From Limosilactobacillus gorillae (lineage in GTDB: Bacteria > Bacillota > Bacilli > Lactobacillales > Lactobacillaceae), in NCBI RefSeq assembly GCF_001293735.1, contig NZ_BCAH01000014.1, positions 1-32,125 on the forward strand: a DNA stretch of 32,125 bases, in the 5' to 3' direction. Below are positions 25,084-32,125 of the stretch, one piece after another. Made by a program: the position numbers and the translations under genes. The stretch's first letter is position 1. Each line of letters begins with the position of its first letter. The notes below the pieces were generated by a model that did not search any database, had not been told where the DNA came from, and saw only the letters and a list, made by a program, of their open reading frames with translations.

Positions 25084-25797
25084 TTACTTACCCTTTTGTG
25101 ACTTCATGGCCAATTCCAGGGTCCGATCAGCAATAATTGACTGAGAGTCAGCTACCGGATAGGTTGTTTCCGGATTCATTTCCTCAGCATAAGACAGTTC
25201 AGTGCAACCAAGAATAACCACATCGGCGCCTTGTTCTTCAATCATCTTGCGAACAAGCTCGTGGTACTTGGCTCCATCTGAGTGTCCAGCTTCTTTGATG
25301 TCGTGGTAGATCAAGTCCTCTGTCGCCGCTAAGATTTCGGCAGTCGGCTTAATTTCCTGGTAACCAGCTTCCTGAATGTAGTGGTCGTAAATTCCCGATT
25401 CGATCGTTCCTGGTGTGGCTAAAAGGCCGACCTTTTTGGCGTCTGGCCTGATTGTCTTGATCGCCTTAACCGTTTCTTCCAGCATGTTTAGAATTGGAAT
25501 TTCGGTGGCCGCCTGAAGGTCCTTGTAAAAGTAGTGGGCGGTATTGCAGATTAACACAAAGAATTCCGGCTTTAACAGACTTTGCTGCTGAACATCTTCC
25601 ACTAAGAAGGGAACTGGGCTCTGTTTTTGGTGGTCCAAAATCCATTCAGTCCGGTCCGGAACCGTAGCATGGTTAACCACGATGTAGTCCAGGTAGTCTT
25701 GATCCCGGTTGGTTGGGGTCCTTTGATCCAAAATACGCATGTAACTTTCAGTTGCTAGGGTCCCCATCCCACCAAGCACGGTAAAGAACTTTTGCAT
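25084..25797 (-). CDS. aspartate/glutamate racemase family protein
   Basis: Cofactor-independent racemase of the Asp/Glu/hydantoin superfamily that would supply D-amino acids for the cell wall. The 237-residue protein has both catalytic cysteines: C84 in ICNTAH and C198 in GCTEL. The N-terminus FFTVLGGMGTLATESYM fits the aspartate racemase subgroup. Two ATGs compete (25809 and 25797); the second is preferred because AGGATGG is well spaced from it while AAAGG touches the first. It has its own promoter and a terminator. The essential glutamate racemase MurI is a different branch; substrate preference here is inferred as aspartate. Confidence 0.85.
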   Translation of the reverse strand: MQKFFTVLGGMGTLATESYMRILDQRTPTNRDQDYLDYIVVNHATVPDRTEWILDHQKQSPVPFLVEDVQQQSLLKPEFFVLICNTAHYFYKDLQAATEIPILNMLEETVKAIKTIRPDAKKVGLLATPGTIESGIYDHYIQEAGYQEIKPTAEILAATEDLIYHDIKEAGHSDGAKYHELVRKMIEEQGADVVILGCTELSYAEEMNPETTYPVADSQSIIADRTLELAMKSQKGK

Positions 25798-25842
25798 GGC
25801 GTACGCCATCCTTTCTACTCATCAATTGATATTATTGTGTCT

Positions 25843-25871
25843 ATCATAACAAGCCCCCGCCGATTCGTAAA
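25843..25871 (-). promoter_or_regulatory. promoter of the racemase gene
   Basis: Reading the minus strand, TTTACG (25866-25871) and TATGAT (25843-25848) are separated by 17 bases, with TGT before the -10 (extended form). Confidence 0.65.
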
Positions 25872-25880
25872 CGTATATGA

Positions 25881-26522
25881 TTAGACCTTTACTAAGTCTA
25901 AAAGCCACTGGGTGGTCCCGGGATCTAGGTTACTCGGCATGGTGTAACCAAGCGGTGCCATTAAGGCTCGTACCTTTGACCAGTCAACCCGGTTATCTTT
26001 TAGAATCGTTGCTTGCAAGCCGTGGGCCAGCTGGGTGGCTTGCTCTGGACCGGTTGGCTTATTTAACAGGGTCAGCGCCGCTATTTGGTGGGCTAACTTA
26101 GTACTGACTAGTTCGTTAAACTGGGTAATCGTTGGCATATCGACCACCAAGAGGCGGTCCGCAAGGGGGATGGCTGGTAACTCCCTACCCAGAAACCGGC
26201 CAAGCAGATCCCAGTTGATCCCCACCTGCATCAAAAACTGCCAGGGAAGCTGGGCAAGCATGTCCACCAACAGCTGGTTGAGCAGGGATTCCATAGAGAT
26301 CGTCCCACCAGACAAGCGCCCCGCCAGTTCCTGTAAAAAACGTTGACAACTCTCCCGCTGGTCGACTTTGATCTGTCGACGAATGGTCAGAGCATAGCGT
26401 ACCAACAAGAAGTCCTCCAGCTGGTCCTGATCAATTAAACGGTCCTGACGCTTGACCTTGCCGCCACCATTTTTGATGCGTACCTGTTTGCGCGCACTTG
26501 CATAATGTCCTTGCTTAGGCAT
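25881..26522 (-). CDS. conserved-looking hypothetical protein, 213 residues
   Basis: Not recognised. The reading frame is well supported: AAGGAGG six bases before the ATG, no in-frame stop, and codon use like its neighbours. The N-terminus is strongly basic (KQGHYASARKQVRIKNGGG and KVKRQDR, residues 3-29), which suggests binding to nucleic acid or ribosome. Residues 30-213 look largely helical, with leucine-rich segments such as LLNQLLVDMLAQLPWQFL (about 80-97). There is no signal peptide or membrane helix. It sits between the tRNA-Gln terminator and the racemase promoter, with no clear promoter of its own, so it may be transcribed by read-through from the tRNAs. Confidence 0.75.
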   Translation of the reverse strand: MPKQGHYASARKQVRIKNGGGKVKRQDRLIDQDQLEDFLLVRYALTIRRQIKVDQRESCQRFLQELAGRLSGGTISMESLLNQLLVDMLAQLPWQFLMQVGINWDLLGRFLGRELPAIPLADRLLVVDMPTITQFNELVSTKLAHQIAALTLLNKPTGPEQATQLAHGLQATILKDNRVDWSKVRALMAPLGYTMPSNLDPGTTQWLLDLVKV

Positions 26523-26543
26523 AATAAGCCTCCTTTTTACAAC

Positions 26544-26574
26544 AAAAAGCCGTCCCGGAAATCCGGAACGGCTT
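26544..26574 (-). terminator. terminator after tRNA-Gln
   Basis: A near-perfect hairpin (AAGCCGT-CCGGA with TCCGG-ACGGCTT, one mismatch) is followed by five T on the minus strand. It closes the tRNA-Tyr/tRNA-Gln transcript just ahead of the hypothetical gene. Confidence 0.85.
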
Positions 26575-26579
26575 GTTAG

Positions 26580-26651
26580 TTGGGCTAGCTGGGTTCGAAC
26601 CAGCGCATGACGGTACCAAAAACCGTTGCCTTACCACTTGGCTATAGCCCA
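26580..26651 (-). tRNA. tRNA-Gln, anticodon TTG
   Basis: A 72-base tRNA; acceptor TGGGCTA pairs with TAGCCCA, discriminator A, no encoded CCA. The anticodon stem ACGGT/ACCGT encloses TTTTGGT, giving TTG, which reads CAA (and CAG by wobble). The D arm AGCCAAGTGGTAAGGC and T loop GGTTCGAACCC are normal. Confidence 0.95.
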
Positions 26652-26660
26652 ATAATAAAA

Positions 26661-26743
26661 TGGAGGAGAGTGGATTCGAACCACCGAACCAAAAGGAACG
26701 GTTTTACAGACCGTCGCGTTTAACCAGACTTCGCTACTCCTCC
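26661..26743 (-). tRNA. tRNA-Tyr, anticodon GTA
   Basis: An 83-base class II tRNA with long variable arm; acceptor GGAGGAG pairs with CTCCTCC, discriminator A, no CCA encoded. The anticodon stem ACGGT/ACCGT encloses CTGTAAA, giving GTA. It is nine bases upstream of tRNA-Gln and shares its transcript. Confidence 0.95.
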
Positions 26744-26782
26744 GAAAAGGTAATGACTGTTTAGTAACAATCAACGAATATT

Positions 26783-26811
26783 ATAATACCGAACCTTACC
26801 GCCAAATGCAA
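26783..26811 (-). promoter_or_regulatory. tRNA-Tyr/tRNA-Gln promoter
   Basis: Reading the minus strand, TTGCAT (26806-26811), 17 bases, then TATTAT (26783-26788). It begins directly after the metallophosphoesterase stop. Confidence 0.7.
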
Positions 26812-26819
26812 GCCCCTTT

Positions 26820-27665
26820 TTAAACTTTTTTGTCCAAATCGATAATTTTTGTTTTCCAGGCCCACTGTTCCATGAAAGTGGGACGTTGCCATTCATTCAT
26901 GCGCTTCTTATTAACCCCTACCGCCGGATTTGAGTAGGTTACTTGGCCGTGGTCAAAGTCTGGATGGACTCCGTGGAGGTGGCCGTAGTAGGCCACTTTA
27001 ACAATCCCGCTGTCTTCTAAGAGATCCCCTAATCGGTCAGACCCCATTAGGGCCTGGATCATTTGAAAGGACCGCTCCATCCGTTCTCCTACCACCTTGG
27101 CGGGTCTTTTCATCAGAGCTTGATGCCGGGGAGCAAAGTGGGTTAAAAAGAGCACCCGTCGCCCCGCTGCTTTGGCGTCTTCTAGCTGACCGGCAACTTG
27201 ATTTAAAACCAGGTCCATCCGGACAGAATCGCTCATGGGTTGATCGATGGCTGAGTCAAGCCAGTAAACCCGCTTCCACTTTTCAACTGCGGCGGGCCAG
27301 TCAGCAAGGCTTGAAAAGCCGTAATCGTACCAACCATTATTGCCAATGATTCGCCAGTCCGCCCCGAGGTCAAGAAACTGGTTATGAAAGTAGCGGGGGT
27401 CATTGTTCTGCTCAATTTCTTGAAACTTTACCCCCTTAATCATGTCGTGATTCCCCGCCAGGTAGTGGACGCCCACCTTAGGTAAGGCCAGTTGTAACTG
27501 GGCGAAGTATTCCTTAGTCCGTAAGAAGTCGTTGAACAGATCTCCCAAAAAGAAGTAGTGGCTGATCCCACTTTCTGACAGCCACCTTGCTTGAACTTTC
27601 AAAATCTCCTGAACGTCGACACGGTTGACGTCCAAGTGATTATCGCTGCTGATTGCCAGTCGCAT
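26820..27665 (-). CDS. calcineurin-like metallophosphoesterase
   Basis: Binuclear-metal phosphoesterase of the calcineurin-like superfamily. The 281-residue protein has all five block motifs: D8-x-H10 (ISSDNHLD), GD42 (FLGDLFND), GNH73D (LAGNHDM), a later TH (LTHFAPRH) and GHLHG. The ATG at 27665 has AAGGGGGGATAAA before it; the GTG-type extension to 27683 overlaps that site. It stands between the dtpT terminator and the tRNA promoter. The family includes phosphodiesterases and nucleases; the substrate cannot be told from sequence. Confidence 0.88.
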   Translation of the reverse strand: MRLAISSDNHLDVNRVDVQEILKVQARWLSESGISHYFFLGDLFNDFLRTKEYFAQLQLALPKVGVHYLAGNHDMIKGVKFQEIEQNNDPRYFHNQFLDLGADWRIIGNNGWYDYGFSSLADWPAAVEKWKRVYWLDSAIDQPMSDSVRMDLVLNQVAGQLEDAKAAGRRVLFLTHFAPRHQALMKRPAKVVGERMERSFQMIQALMGSDRLGDLLEDSGIVKVAYYGHLHGVHPDFDHGQVTYSNPAVGVNKKRMNEWQRPTFMEQWAWKTKIIDLDKKV

Positions 27666-27718
27666 TTTATCCCCCCTTGTCACGATCTCATTATGGGCGC
27701 TACCGTTTCATTTAACAA

Positions 27719-27747
27719 GAAAAGCGCCCCCGAAACGAGGACGCTTG
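27719..27747 (-). terminator. terminator after dtpT
   Basis: On the minus strand AAGCG-CC-CG pairs with CG-GG-CGCTT around a TTT loop, then TTTTC. It lies 15 bases past the dtpT stop. Confidence 0.75.
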
Positions 27748-27761
27748 AAAAGCTATATTAA

Positions 27762-29258
27762 TTAGTCGATCCCTTCCATCAAGGCGTGGATTCGCTTGAC
27801 GAAGAAGAAGAGGATGATCCCAAAGACGATGGAAACTAGCCCAATGGTCATGAAGTATGGGACTTCGGTAGCCGAAGAATAGTACTTAACGATTTGGGCA
27901 TTAACGGCTTGTCCGGCAGAATTTGCCAGGAACCACATTGACATCATTTGGGACTTGAAAGCCTTTGGTGCCAGCTTAGTGGTTACCGACAGCCCAATTG
28001 GTGAAATCAGCATTTCGGCGATTTCAACGATAAACCAGGAACCAACCAGCCACAACGGAGAAACCCGGCCGTCGGTACCATAGAGCATCCCAGGAATTGC
28101 CATCCAAACATAGGAAAGACCAGCGATGATCAGACCGGCGGTGAACTTACCAGGGGCACTTGGTTGGTTCTTCCAACGATTCCAGAGCCAAACGAAGAAC
28201 GGCGTTAAGATCATGATGAACAGTGGGTTCAAAGTCTGGAAGTTAGCGGCGGCAAAGTGCCAGCCCCCAATGTGAAGAATCGTCCGTTGTTCAGCAAACA
28301 GTGCTAAAACCACGGAACCGGATTCTTCAATTCCCCAGAAGATGGCCGCTGCAATAAACAGCGGTACGTAAGCAATCACCCGGGAGCGTTCCACCTTGGT
28401 AACCTTCTTGCTAGAGATCATCATGATGAAGTAGATGATTGGTAAGACAATGGCCACAAAGGTGATCAGGTTAATGATGTTAGTGATGTTTAATTGACCC
28501 ATCGCTGCCATCAAACCTAAGATGACCGCCAGGGCCACAAGCCCAATGATCGTCCAGTTGATAATCGGACGCAGGCTTTCCTTGTCGATCGGGTCTTCCG
28601 GGTAGAGGCTATCCTTTGACAAGTACTTCTTACCGTCAAGATAGTATTGGACCAACCCAAAGAACATCCCAATTGCTGCCAGGGAGAACCCAGCGTGGAA
28701 GTTCTGTTCCGTCCCAAAGAGGTGAAGGCCAAAGCCATTTGCTGCCCATGGAACTGCCCACGGGGCAACGGCAGCCCCTAAGTTGATCCCAAAGACAAAC
28801 ATTGAGAACCCGGCGTCCCGGCGGTTATCGCCCTCCGCATAAAGGCCCCCGACCATTTCGGAGACGTTTGGCTTTAAGAGACCAGTCCCGCAAACAATTA
28901 GGAAGATCGAAGCGTACAGAGCCGGAGCACCAAATGGCAATGAAAGGGCGATGTGCCCAAACATGATCAAGACCCCACCAATAAAGACGGTCTTCCGTGA
29001 TCCCCAGACCCGGTCAGACAGCCAGCCACCGACCACCCCGGATAGGTAAACCAAAGAACCGTAGATGGACATGATCGAAGCCGCCGTGGCTTGGTCCATA
29101 CCTAGGCCACCCTTGGTAACCGCAAAGTACATGTAGAACAGCAGGATGGCTCGCATCCCGTAGTAACTGAACCGTTCCCACATTTCAGTGAAGAACAGCG
29201 TCGACAGACCCCGTGGTTGCCCGAAGAAGGCCGTGTCGGTATTCTTTTGATTATCCAT
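27762..29258 (-). CDS. dtpT: proton-dependent di-/tripeptide transporter (POT family)
   Basis: Imports di- and tripeptides with protons across the cytoplasmic membrane and feeds peptidases such as PepC. The 498-residue protein has the PTR2 signature [19 protein letters not shown] (residues 22-40), including the ExxER proton-coupling motif (E25-M-W-E28-R29), [14 protein letters not shown] in helix 5 and about 14 hydrophobic spans, the usual number for bacterial POTs. GGGAGGAAAATGA precedes the ATG. A single-gene transcript with its own promoter and a long leader of about 100 bases. Confidence 0.95.
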   Translation of the reverse strand: MDNQKNTDTAFFGQPRGLSTLFFTEMWERFSYYGMRAILLFYMYFAVTKGGLGMDQATAASIMSIYGSLVYLSGVVGGWLSDRVWGSRKTVFIGGVLIMFGHIALSLPFGAPALYASIFLIVCGTGLLKPNVSEMVGGLYAEGDNRRDAGFSMFVFGINLGAAVAPWAVPWAANGFGLHLFGTEQNFHAGFSLAAIGMFFGLVQYYLDGKKYLSKDSLYPEDPIDKESLRPIINWTIIGLVALAVILGLMAAMGQLNITNIINLITFVAIVLPIIYFIMMISSKKVTKVERSRVIAYVPLFIAAAIFWGIEESGSVVLALFAEQRTILHIGGWHFAAANFQTLNPLFIMILTPFFVWLWNRWKNQPSAPGKFTAGLIIAGLSYVWMAIPGMLYGTDGRVSPLWLVGSWFIVEIAEMLISPIGLSVTTKLAPKAFKSQMMSMWFLANSAGQAVNAQIVKYYSSATEVPYFMTIGLVSIVFGIILFFFVKRIHALMEGID

Positions 29259-29366
29259 TCATTTTCCTCCCATTTCATATATTCAACCGGCAAAACGGTT
29301 TTATTTAGAAATGAATTTACATTAAAAGTTAAATCACTCTCATTAACCTCTAAAGCAACACTTAAC

Positions 29367-29396
29367 ATTATAGACTAATTTTTATGATCTTGCCAA
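29367..29396 (-). promoter_or_regulatory. dtpT promoter
   Basis: Reading the minus strand, TTGGCA (29391-29396) and TATAAT (29367-29372) are separated by 18 bases. The 235-base gap to the surface-protein gene also holds that gene's terminator and an inverted repeat covering the -35. Confidence 0.7.
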
Positions 29397-29406
29397 TTTA
29401 TGGCAA
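29390..29406. promoter_or_regulatory. inverted repeat over the dtpT -35 (candidate operator)
   Basis: TTGCCA, five bases, TGGCAA: perfect 6-5-6 inverted repeat that covers the -35 hexamer. The position suits a repressor or regulator binding site; the protein is unknown. Confidence 0.45.
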
Positions 29407-29434
29407 ATTTTCTCATTTTTAATTTTAGCCACCC

Positions 29435-29479
29435 AAAAAAAAAGAAGGCTCATTAGGCCCTGTGACCCCATGAGACTTC
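29435..29479 (-). terminator. terminator after the LPXTG protein gene
   Basis: On the minus strand GAAG-CTCAT pairs with ATGAG-CTTC around a loop of about 16 bases, followed by nine T. Confidence 0.8.
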
Positions 29480-29493
29480 CCTTAAATATTAAT

Positions 29494-31725
29494 TTATTTA
29501 GTTAATTCTTTGCGCTTCTTTAATCCATATAATCCAGCCGTCGCTCCGAACATCCCCAATCCGGCTAGGGCAATCGCACTGACCTCTTGAGTATCATTAC
29601 CGGTTTGCGGTAAACGTTGACTATCCGTTGCATTGGCAACCGCTACGGTGGTCGTCACCGCCCGGCTACCGGCTACAGCCGCGGTTGTCTTAATTTCAGT
29701 TGCTACATTAACTCCCTGCTTGGTTATGGCCTTGATTTGTTGATCAACCTGTTGAGCAATCGCTGCCCGGTTTGCGGCCTGTTGGGCAGCATCTTGGGCT
29801 AAGGCATGCTGAGCTTCCGCCTTGGCCAGAACCACCTGGGCCGCTTCAAGATTGCTAGTAGCCACTTCTAATTGGGCAATCGCCCGGTTGTAAGCTAACT
29901 TAGCATCGGCTAGTAATTGGCTGGCATTAGTTAATTCAGTAGCCCTATTCTGAAGGGCAACTAGCTTTTTCTTCGCCGCCGTCAGGGTCTCTTCAGCGGA
30001 AGTAAGAGCAGCTTGAGCTTTAATCAGTTCATTATCCGCACTAGCTAAAGCGGCCTGCTTTTGGTTGGCCTCTGCCATAGCCGCTTGGTAAGCTGCTTGA
30101 GCGCTGTTCAACTGTGCCTGGGCGGCCTTAATAGCCGCTTGAGCACTGGTCCCATCACCCTTCAAGGCATCAACCTGGTTTTGGGCGGCTACAACTGCAT
30201 CCTGAGCCTGAGAAAGCTTGTTCTGCAGGCTTTGTAAGCTGGCTTGGCTGGTTGCTAAGGTCTCTTTGGCCTTAGCGAGCCTATCTTGGGCACTTACTAA
30301 AAGCGCTTTTCCTTCCGTTACTCCATTTAATTTATAAGCGTTTTCGGCTAGCTTATTTTCGTTCGTAGCGTTGAATAGTTCATAGTGAATGTAGCCATAC
30401 TTATCAACCGCCACTCCAACGTAGACGTTATTAAAGTTAACATCCGAGATTTTTCCGTTTTCAGCGAGGGATTTGACGTGACTCCATTGGTTAGCACCCC
30501 CATCATTAAAGAGCATCGTAGCGATGTCAGAGTAAACGGCGAAGAAAAGATTATTTAGGGTCGTGGTGGCCGTAGTAGCCTTACCGTGGACCCAGGTCGT
30601 TAACCCGGAGCCGACATCTTCTCCCATGTTAGCATTGATCTCGTTAGCGTAATTGGTAAGGCCAACCGTATTGTGACCCTTACCCTCACCAAGGGTAGCT
30701 CCAAAAATATTCCAATTGGCATCGTTGTAATATTTTTGAATAAAGGCCAGGGCCGCTGTGTTTGCGTTGGCACTGGTGCTAAAGGCAGTTAACCCCTCCT
30801 GGTTGCGTAAACGGTTAATCAAGTTAGTTGCATAAATAGCTAGGGCCGCTTGAATCTCAGAACTATTTGGATCCACTTTTACGTTCAATTTATCATAAAA
30901 CTTGAATTGTTTTTGTAATTCAGTTACGTAATCGGCACCCCCAGCCGCTTTTTCTAAGGCAGCATCATTTTCTGCCGTTGGGTTCTTGATATAAGCCTTT
31001 AAGGCATTAATGTAAGCCGTGGAAAATGAGATCATGTTGACATCTTGATTAGCTTCCGCTTCGCTTAAAGCCGCCTTGGCTTCATTTACGGCTGCTTGGG
31101 CGCTGTCAACAGCCGCCTGATCCGTAGCAACTTTTGCTGCTTGGGATGATACCGCTGCGCTAGCCGTACTTACCGCACTTGTTGCAGAAGCTAGGTTCCT
31201 ATCAGCCGTTGCTTGATCGCTTGTTAGCGCTGCTTTGGCCGCACTCATAACGTTAGAAGCCGATGCCATGTTCGAAAAAGCGGAAGCAGCGCTGGCCGAC
31301 GCACTGTTAGCCTGTGCTTGAGCGCTATCTTTGGCTACAGATGCTGCGCTGACCACAGCAGACCGGTCACTAACCGCTTGGGAAGCCGCGGAAACTTCCG
31401 CTGCTTGGGAGGCCACCGCACTATTAGCTATGTCAATATTAGCGGAAGTTGCCTGGGCCTTATTTGTAAATGCAGAGTCTAATGCAGTAGAAGCTTGACT
31501 AACGTTGGCGGAGGCGCTAATTACGCTGTCCTGAGCGGAATTAACGTTACTCTCAGCATCATTAACAGCTGCCTGCGTCCTTTTAACACTATCACTAGCC
31601 GCCTGATTCGTTGTCGCCGATGATGGCTTTGTATCTGCGTAGGTTGTGTTAACCTTCCCCACAACTCCTGTTACCGTCGCAACCCCCACCAAAGCCGTCA
31701 AGCGAACGATTTTCTTCTTATCCAT
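29494..31725 (-). CDS. LPXTG-anchored SEC10/PgrA-type surface protein
   Basis: Sortase-anchored cell wall protein of 743 residues. A signal peptide covers 1-30 (cleavage predicted after TTYA). Residues 31-230 are Ala/Ser/Val-rich with a heptad-like pattern. A globular domain at about 230-460 opens with MISFSTAYINALKAYIKNP, as in the SEC10/PgrA surface-exclusion family, and contains CAP-like traits (MGEDV at 367-371, QWSHVKSL at 413-420, YIHYELFN near 445). A second Ala/Gln/Lys-rich coiled coil spans 470-660. The end has LPQTG (705-709), a hydrophobic helix and KKRK. GGAGGGAGAC precedes the ATG. PgrA proteins limit conjugation in enterococci; in lactobacilli the homologues are probably adhesins. 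No conjugation gene is nearby. Confidence 0.88.
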   Translation of the reverse strand: MDKKKIVRLTALVGVATVTGVVGKVNTTYADTKPSSATTNQAASDSVKRTQAAVNDAESNVNSAQDSVISASANVSQASTALDSAFTNKAQATSANIDIANSAVASQAAEVSAASQAVSDRSAVVSAASVAKDSAQAQANSASASAASAFSNMASASNVMSAAKAALTSDQATADRNLASATSAVSTASAAVSSQAAKVATDQAAVDSAQAAVNEAKAALSEAEANQDVNMISFSTAYINALKAYIKNPTAENDAALEKAAGGADYVTELQKQFKFYDKLNVKVDPNSSEIQAALAIYATNLINRLRNQEGLTAFSTSANANTAALAFIQKYYNDANWNIFGATLGEGKGHNTVGLTNYANEINANMGEDVGSGLTTWVHGKATTATTTLNNLFFAVYSDIATMLFNDGGANQWSHVKSLAENGKISDVNFNNVYVGVAVDKYGYIHYELFNATNENKLAENAYKLNGVTEGKALLVSAQDRLAKAKETLATSQASLQSLQNKLSQAQDAVVAAQNQVDALKGDGTSAQAAIKAAQAQLNSAQAAYQAAMAEANQKQAALASADNELIKAQAALTSAEETLTAAKKKLVALQNRATELTNASQLLADAKLAYNRAIAQLEVATSNLEAAQVVLAKAEAQHALAQDAAQQAANRAAIAQQVDQQIKAITKQGVNVATEIKTTAAVAGSRAVTTTVAVANATDSQRLPQTGNDTQEVSAIALAGLGMFGATAGLYGLKKRKELTK

Positions 31726-31768
31726 GTTAGTCTCCCTCCACAATCAGTAATTAGTTTAATTTATATTT

Positions 31769-31774
31769 AGTATA
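31769..31774 (-). promoter_or_regulatory. possible -10 of the LPXTG gene promoter
   Basis: The minus strand has TATACT about 44 bases before the start; the -35 is not clear. The region is strongly A/T-rich, so the call is weak. Confidence 0.4.
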
Positions 31775-31849
31775 CAATGAATAGTTTGAAAATAACTTTT
31801 GACATCAGTTTTTATTTAAAACTACGTTTGCTAATATTTAGTAAGAAAC

Positions 31850-31897
31850 AAAAATGCCGTCATATCAAGGACATAAACACCCCTGAAAATGACGGCA
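31850..31897 (-). terminator. terminator after tRNA-Thr
   Basis: On the minus strand TGCCGTCA (31897-31890) pairs with TGACGGCA (31862-31855) across a 27-base loop and five T follow. It begins 12 bases after the tRNA. Confidence 0.75.
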
Positions 31898-31908
31898 AAT
31901 TAAAAAAG

Positions 31909-31981
31909 TGCCAACTAGAGGAGTCGAACCTCCGACCTTCTCTTTACGAGGGAGATGCTCTACCAGCTGAGCTAAGTTGGC
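31909..31981 (-). tRNA. tRNA-Thr, anticodon CGT
   Basis: A 73-base tRNA; acceptor GCCAACT pairs with AGTTGGC, discriminator A, no encoded CCA. D arm GCTCAGCTGGTAGAGC and T arm GGAGGTTCGACTCC are standard. The anticodon loop CTCGTAA gives CGT, reading ACG. The anticodon stem TCTCC/AGAGA has a C31-A39 mismatch next to the loop. Its 5' base directly follows the T run of the preceding hairpin. Confidence 0.92.
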
Positions 31982-32022
31982 AAAAAAAGATGGTGCTGAT
32001 GCTGATTCGCACCAACACCATC
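31982..32022 (-). terminator. terminator-like hairpin between tRNA-Asn and tRNA-Thr
   Basis: On the minus strand GATGGTG (32022-32016) pairs with CACCATC (31995-31989), followed by seven T (31988-31982). The T tract ends exactly where tRNA-Thr begins. No room remains for a separate tRNA-Thr promoter, so either read-through occurs or the hairpin has another role. Confidence 0.65.
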
Positions 32023-32028
32023 TCAGAA

Positions 32029-32101
32029 CTCCGGATGCCAGACTCGAACTGGCGACAGCCTGATTAACAGTCAGGTGCTCTACCGACTGAGCTAATCCGG
32101 A
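32029..32101 (-). tRNA. tRNA-Asn, anticodon GTT
   Basis: A 73-base tRNA; acceptor TCCGGAT pairs with ATCCGGA, discriminator G, no encoded CCA. The anticodon stem (…CTGA/TCAG…) encloses CTGTTAA, giving GTT. D arm GCTCAGTCGGTAGAGC and T arm GCCAGTTCGAGTCTGGC are standard. The promoter lies at or beyond the window edge. Confidence 0.95.
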
Positions 32102-32125
32102 ATAACGCGTGGCAACGTCCTATCC

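Noticed and set aside
29494-31725. True tandem repeats within the LPXTG gene
   Set aside because: The Ala/Ser-rich parts look repetitive but no exact repeat unit is seen at DNA level; the pattern fits a coiled coil of low complexity.
31777-32067. 96-codon plus-strand frame over tRNA-Thr and tRNA-Asn
   Set aside because: It runs antisense through two tRNA genes and their terminators and has no ribosome binding site.

Overview
The window is chromosomal DNA from a low- to mid-GC Firmicute, almost certainly a heterofermentative Lactobacillaceae species of the Limosilactobacillus type (fermentum/reuteri group). The evidence is the heterodimeric beta-galactosidase LacL/LacM, a PepC aminopeptidase, a DtpT peptide transporter, an LPXTG surface protein, strong AGGAGG ribosome binding sites and the gene order around secE-nusG-rplK-rplA. 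Species assignment is inference. Nearly all genes lie on the minus strand; the exceptions are a three-gene plus-strand island (GNAT, rpiA, pepC; 11.8-14.3 kb) and a predicted plus-strand small RNA near 6.1-6.25 kb.

Layout from left to right: 1-11.6 kb is the conserved Firmicutes information-processing cluster, read right to left: dut, radA, yacL, gltX, ywlG-like (UPF0340), cysS, mrnC, rlmB, a SigH-like sigma factor, rpmG, secE, nusG, rplK, rplA. Relative to the Bacillus order it lacks disA, ispD/ispF, cysE and yacP, and a UPF0340 gene sits between gltX and cysS. 11.8-14.3 kb holds the plus-strand genes. 14.4-16.0 kb holds an alpha/beta hydrolase and a phosphoglycerate mutase. 16.1-19.0 kb is the lacLM operon with a perfect cre box. 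19.1-25.0 kb has tRNA-Leu and a tight operon GntR-pncB-nadE-tex-sprT. 25.1-27.7 kb has an Asp/Glu racemase, an unrecognised protein, tRNA-Gln, tRNA-Tyr and a metallophosphoesterase. 27.8-31.7 kb encodes a DtpT peptide transporter and a sortase-anchored SEC10/PgrA-type surface protein; tRNA-Thr and tRNA-Asn close the window.

How the genes work together: the left part makes and decodes RNA (two aminoacyl-tRNA synthetases, Mini-RNase III, rRNA methylation, L33/L11/L1, SecE/NusG). The centre serves carbon metabolism (RpiA, GpmA, LacLM) and NAD salvage from nicotinate (PncB then NadE). The right part is peptide nutrition and cell surface.

Most interesting non-coding signals: (i) a previously unannotated-looking plus-strand RNA at about 6082-6254 with its own promoter, an 11-bp 5' hairpin, a 9-bp terminator and four CU-rich anti-Shine-Dalgarno motifs, two of them in hairpin loops; (ii) two copies of an L1-stalk-like RNA fold, one before rplK and one before rplA; (iii) a terminator-like hairpin between the nusG promoter and nusG; (iv) a tRNA-Leu with the unusual anticodon AAG; (v) a terminator-like hairpin whose T tract runs straight into the first base of tRNA-Thr. 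No CRISPR array, complete insertion sequence or prophage was seen. Promoters and RNA structures were read by eye and were not computed.
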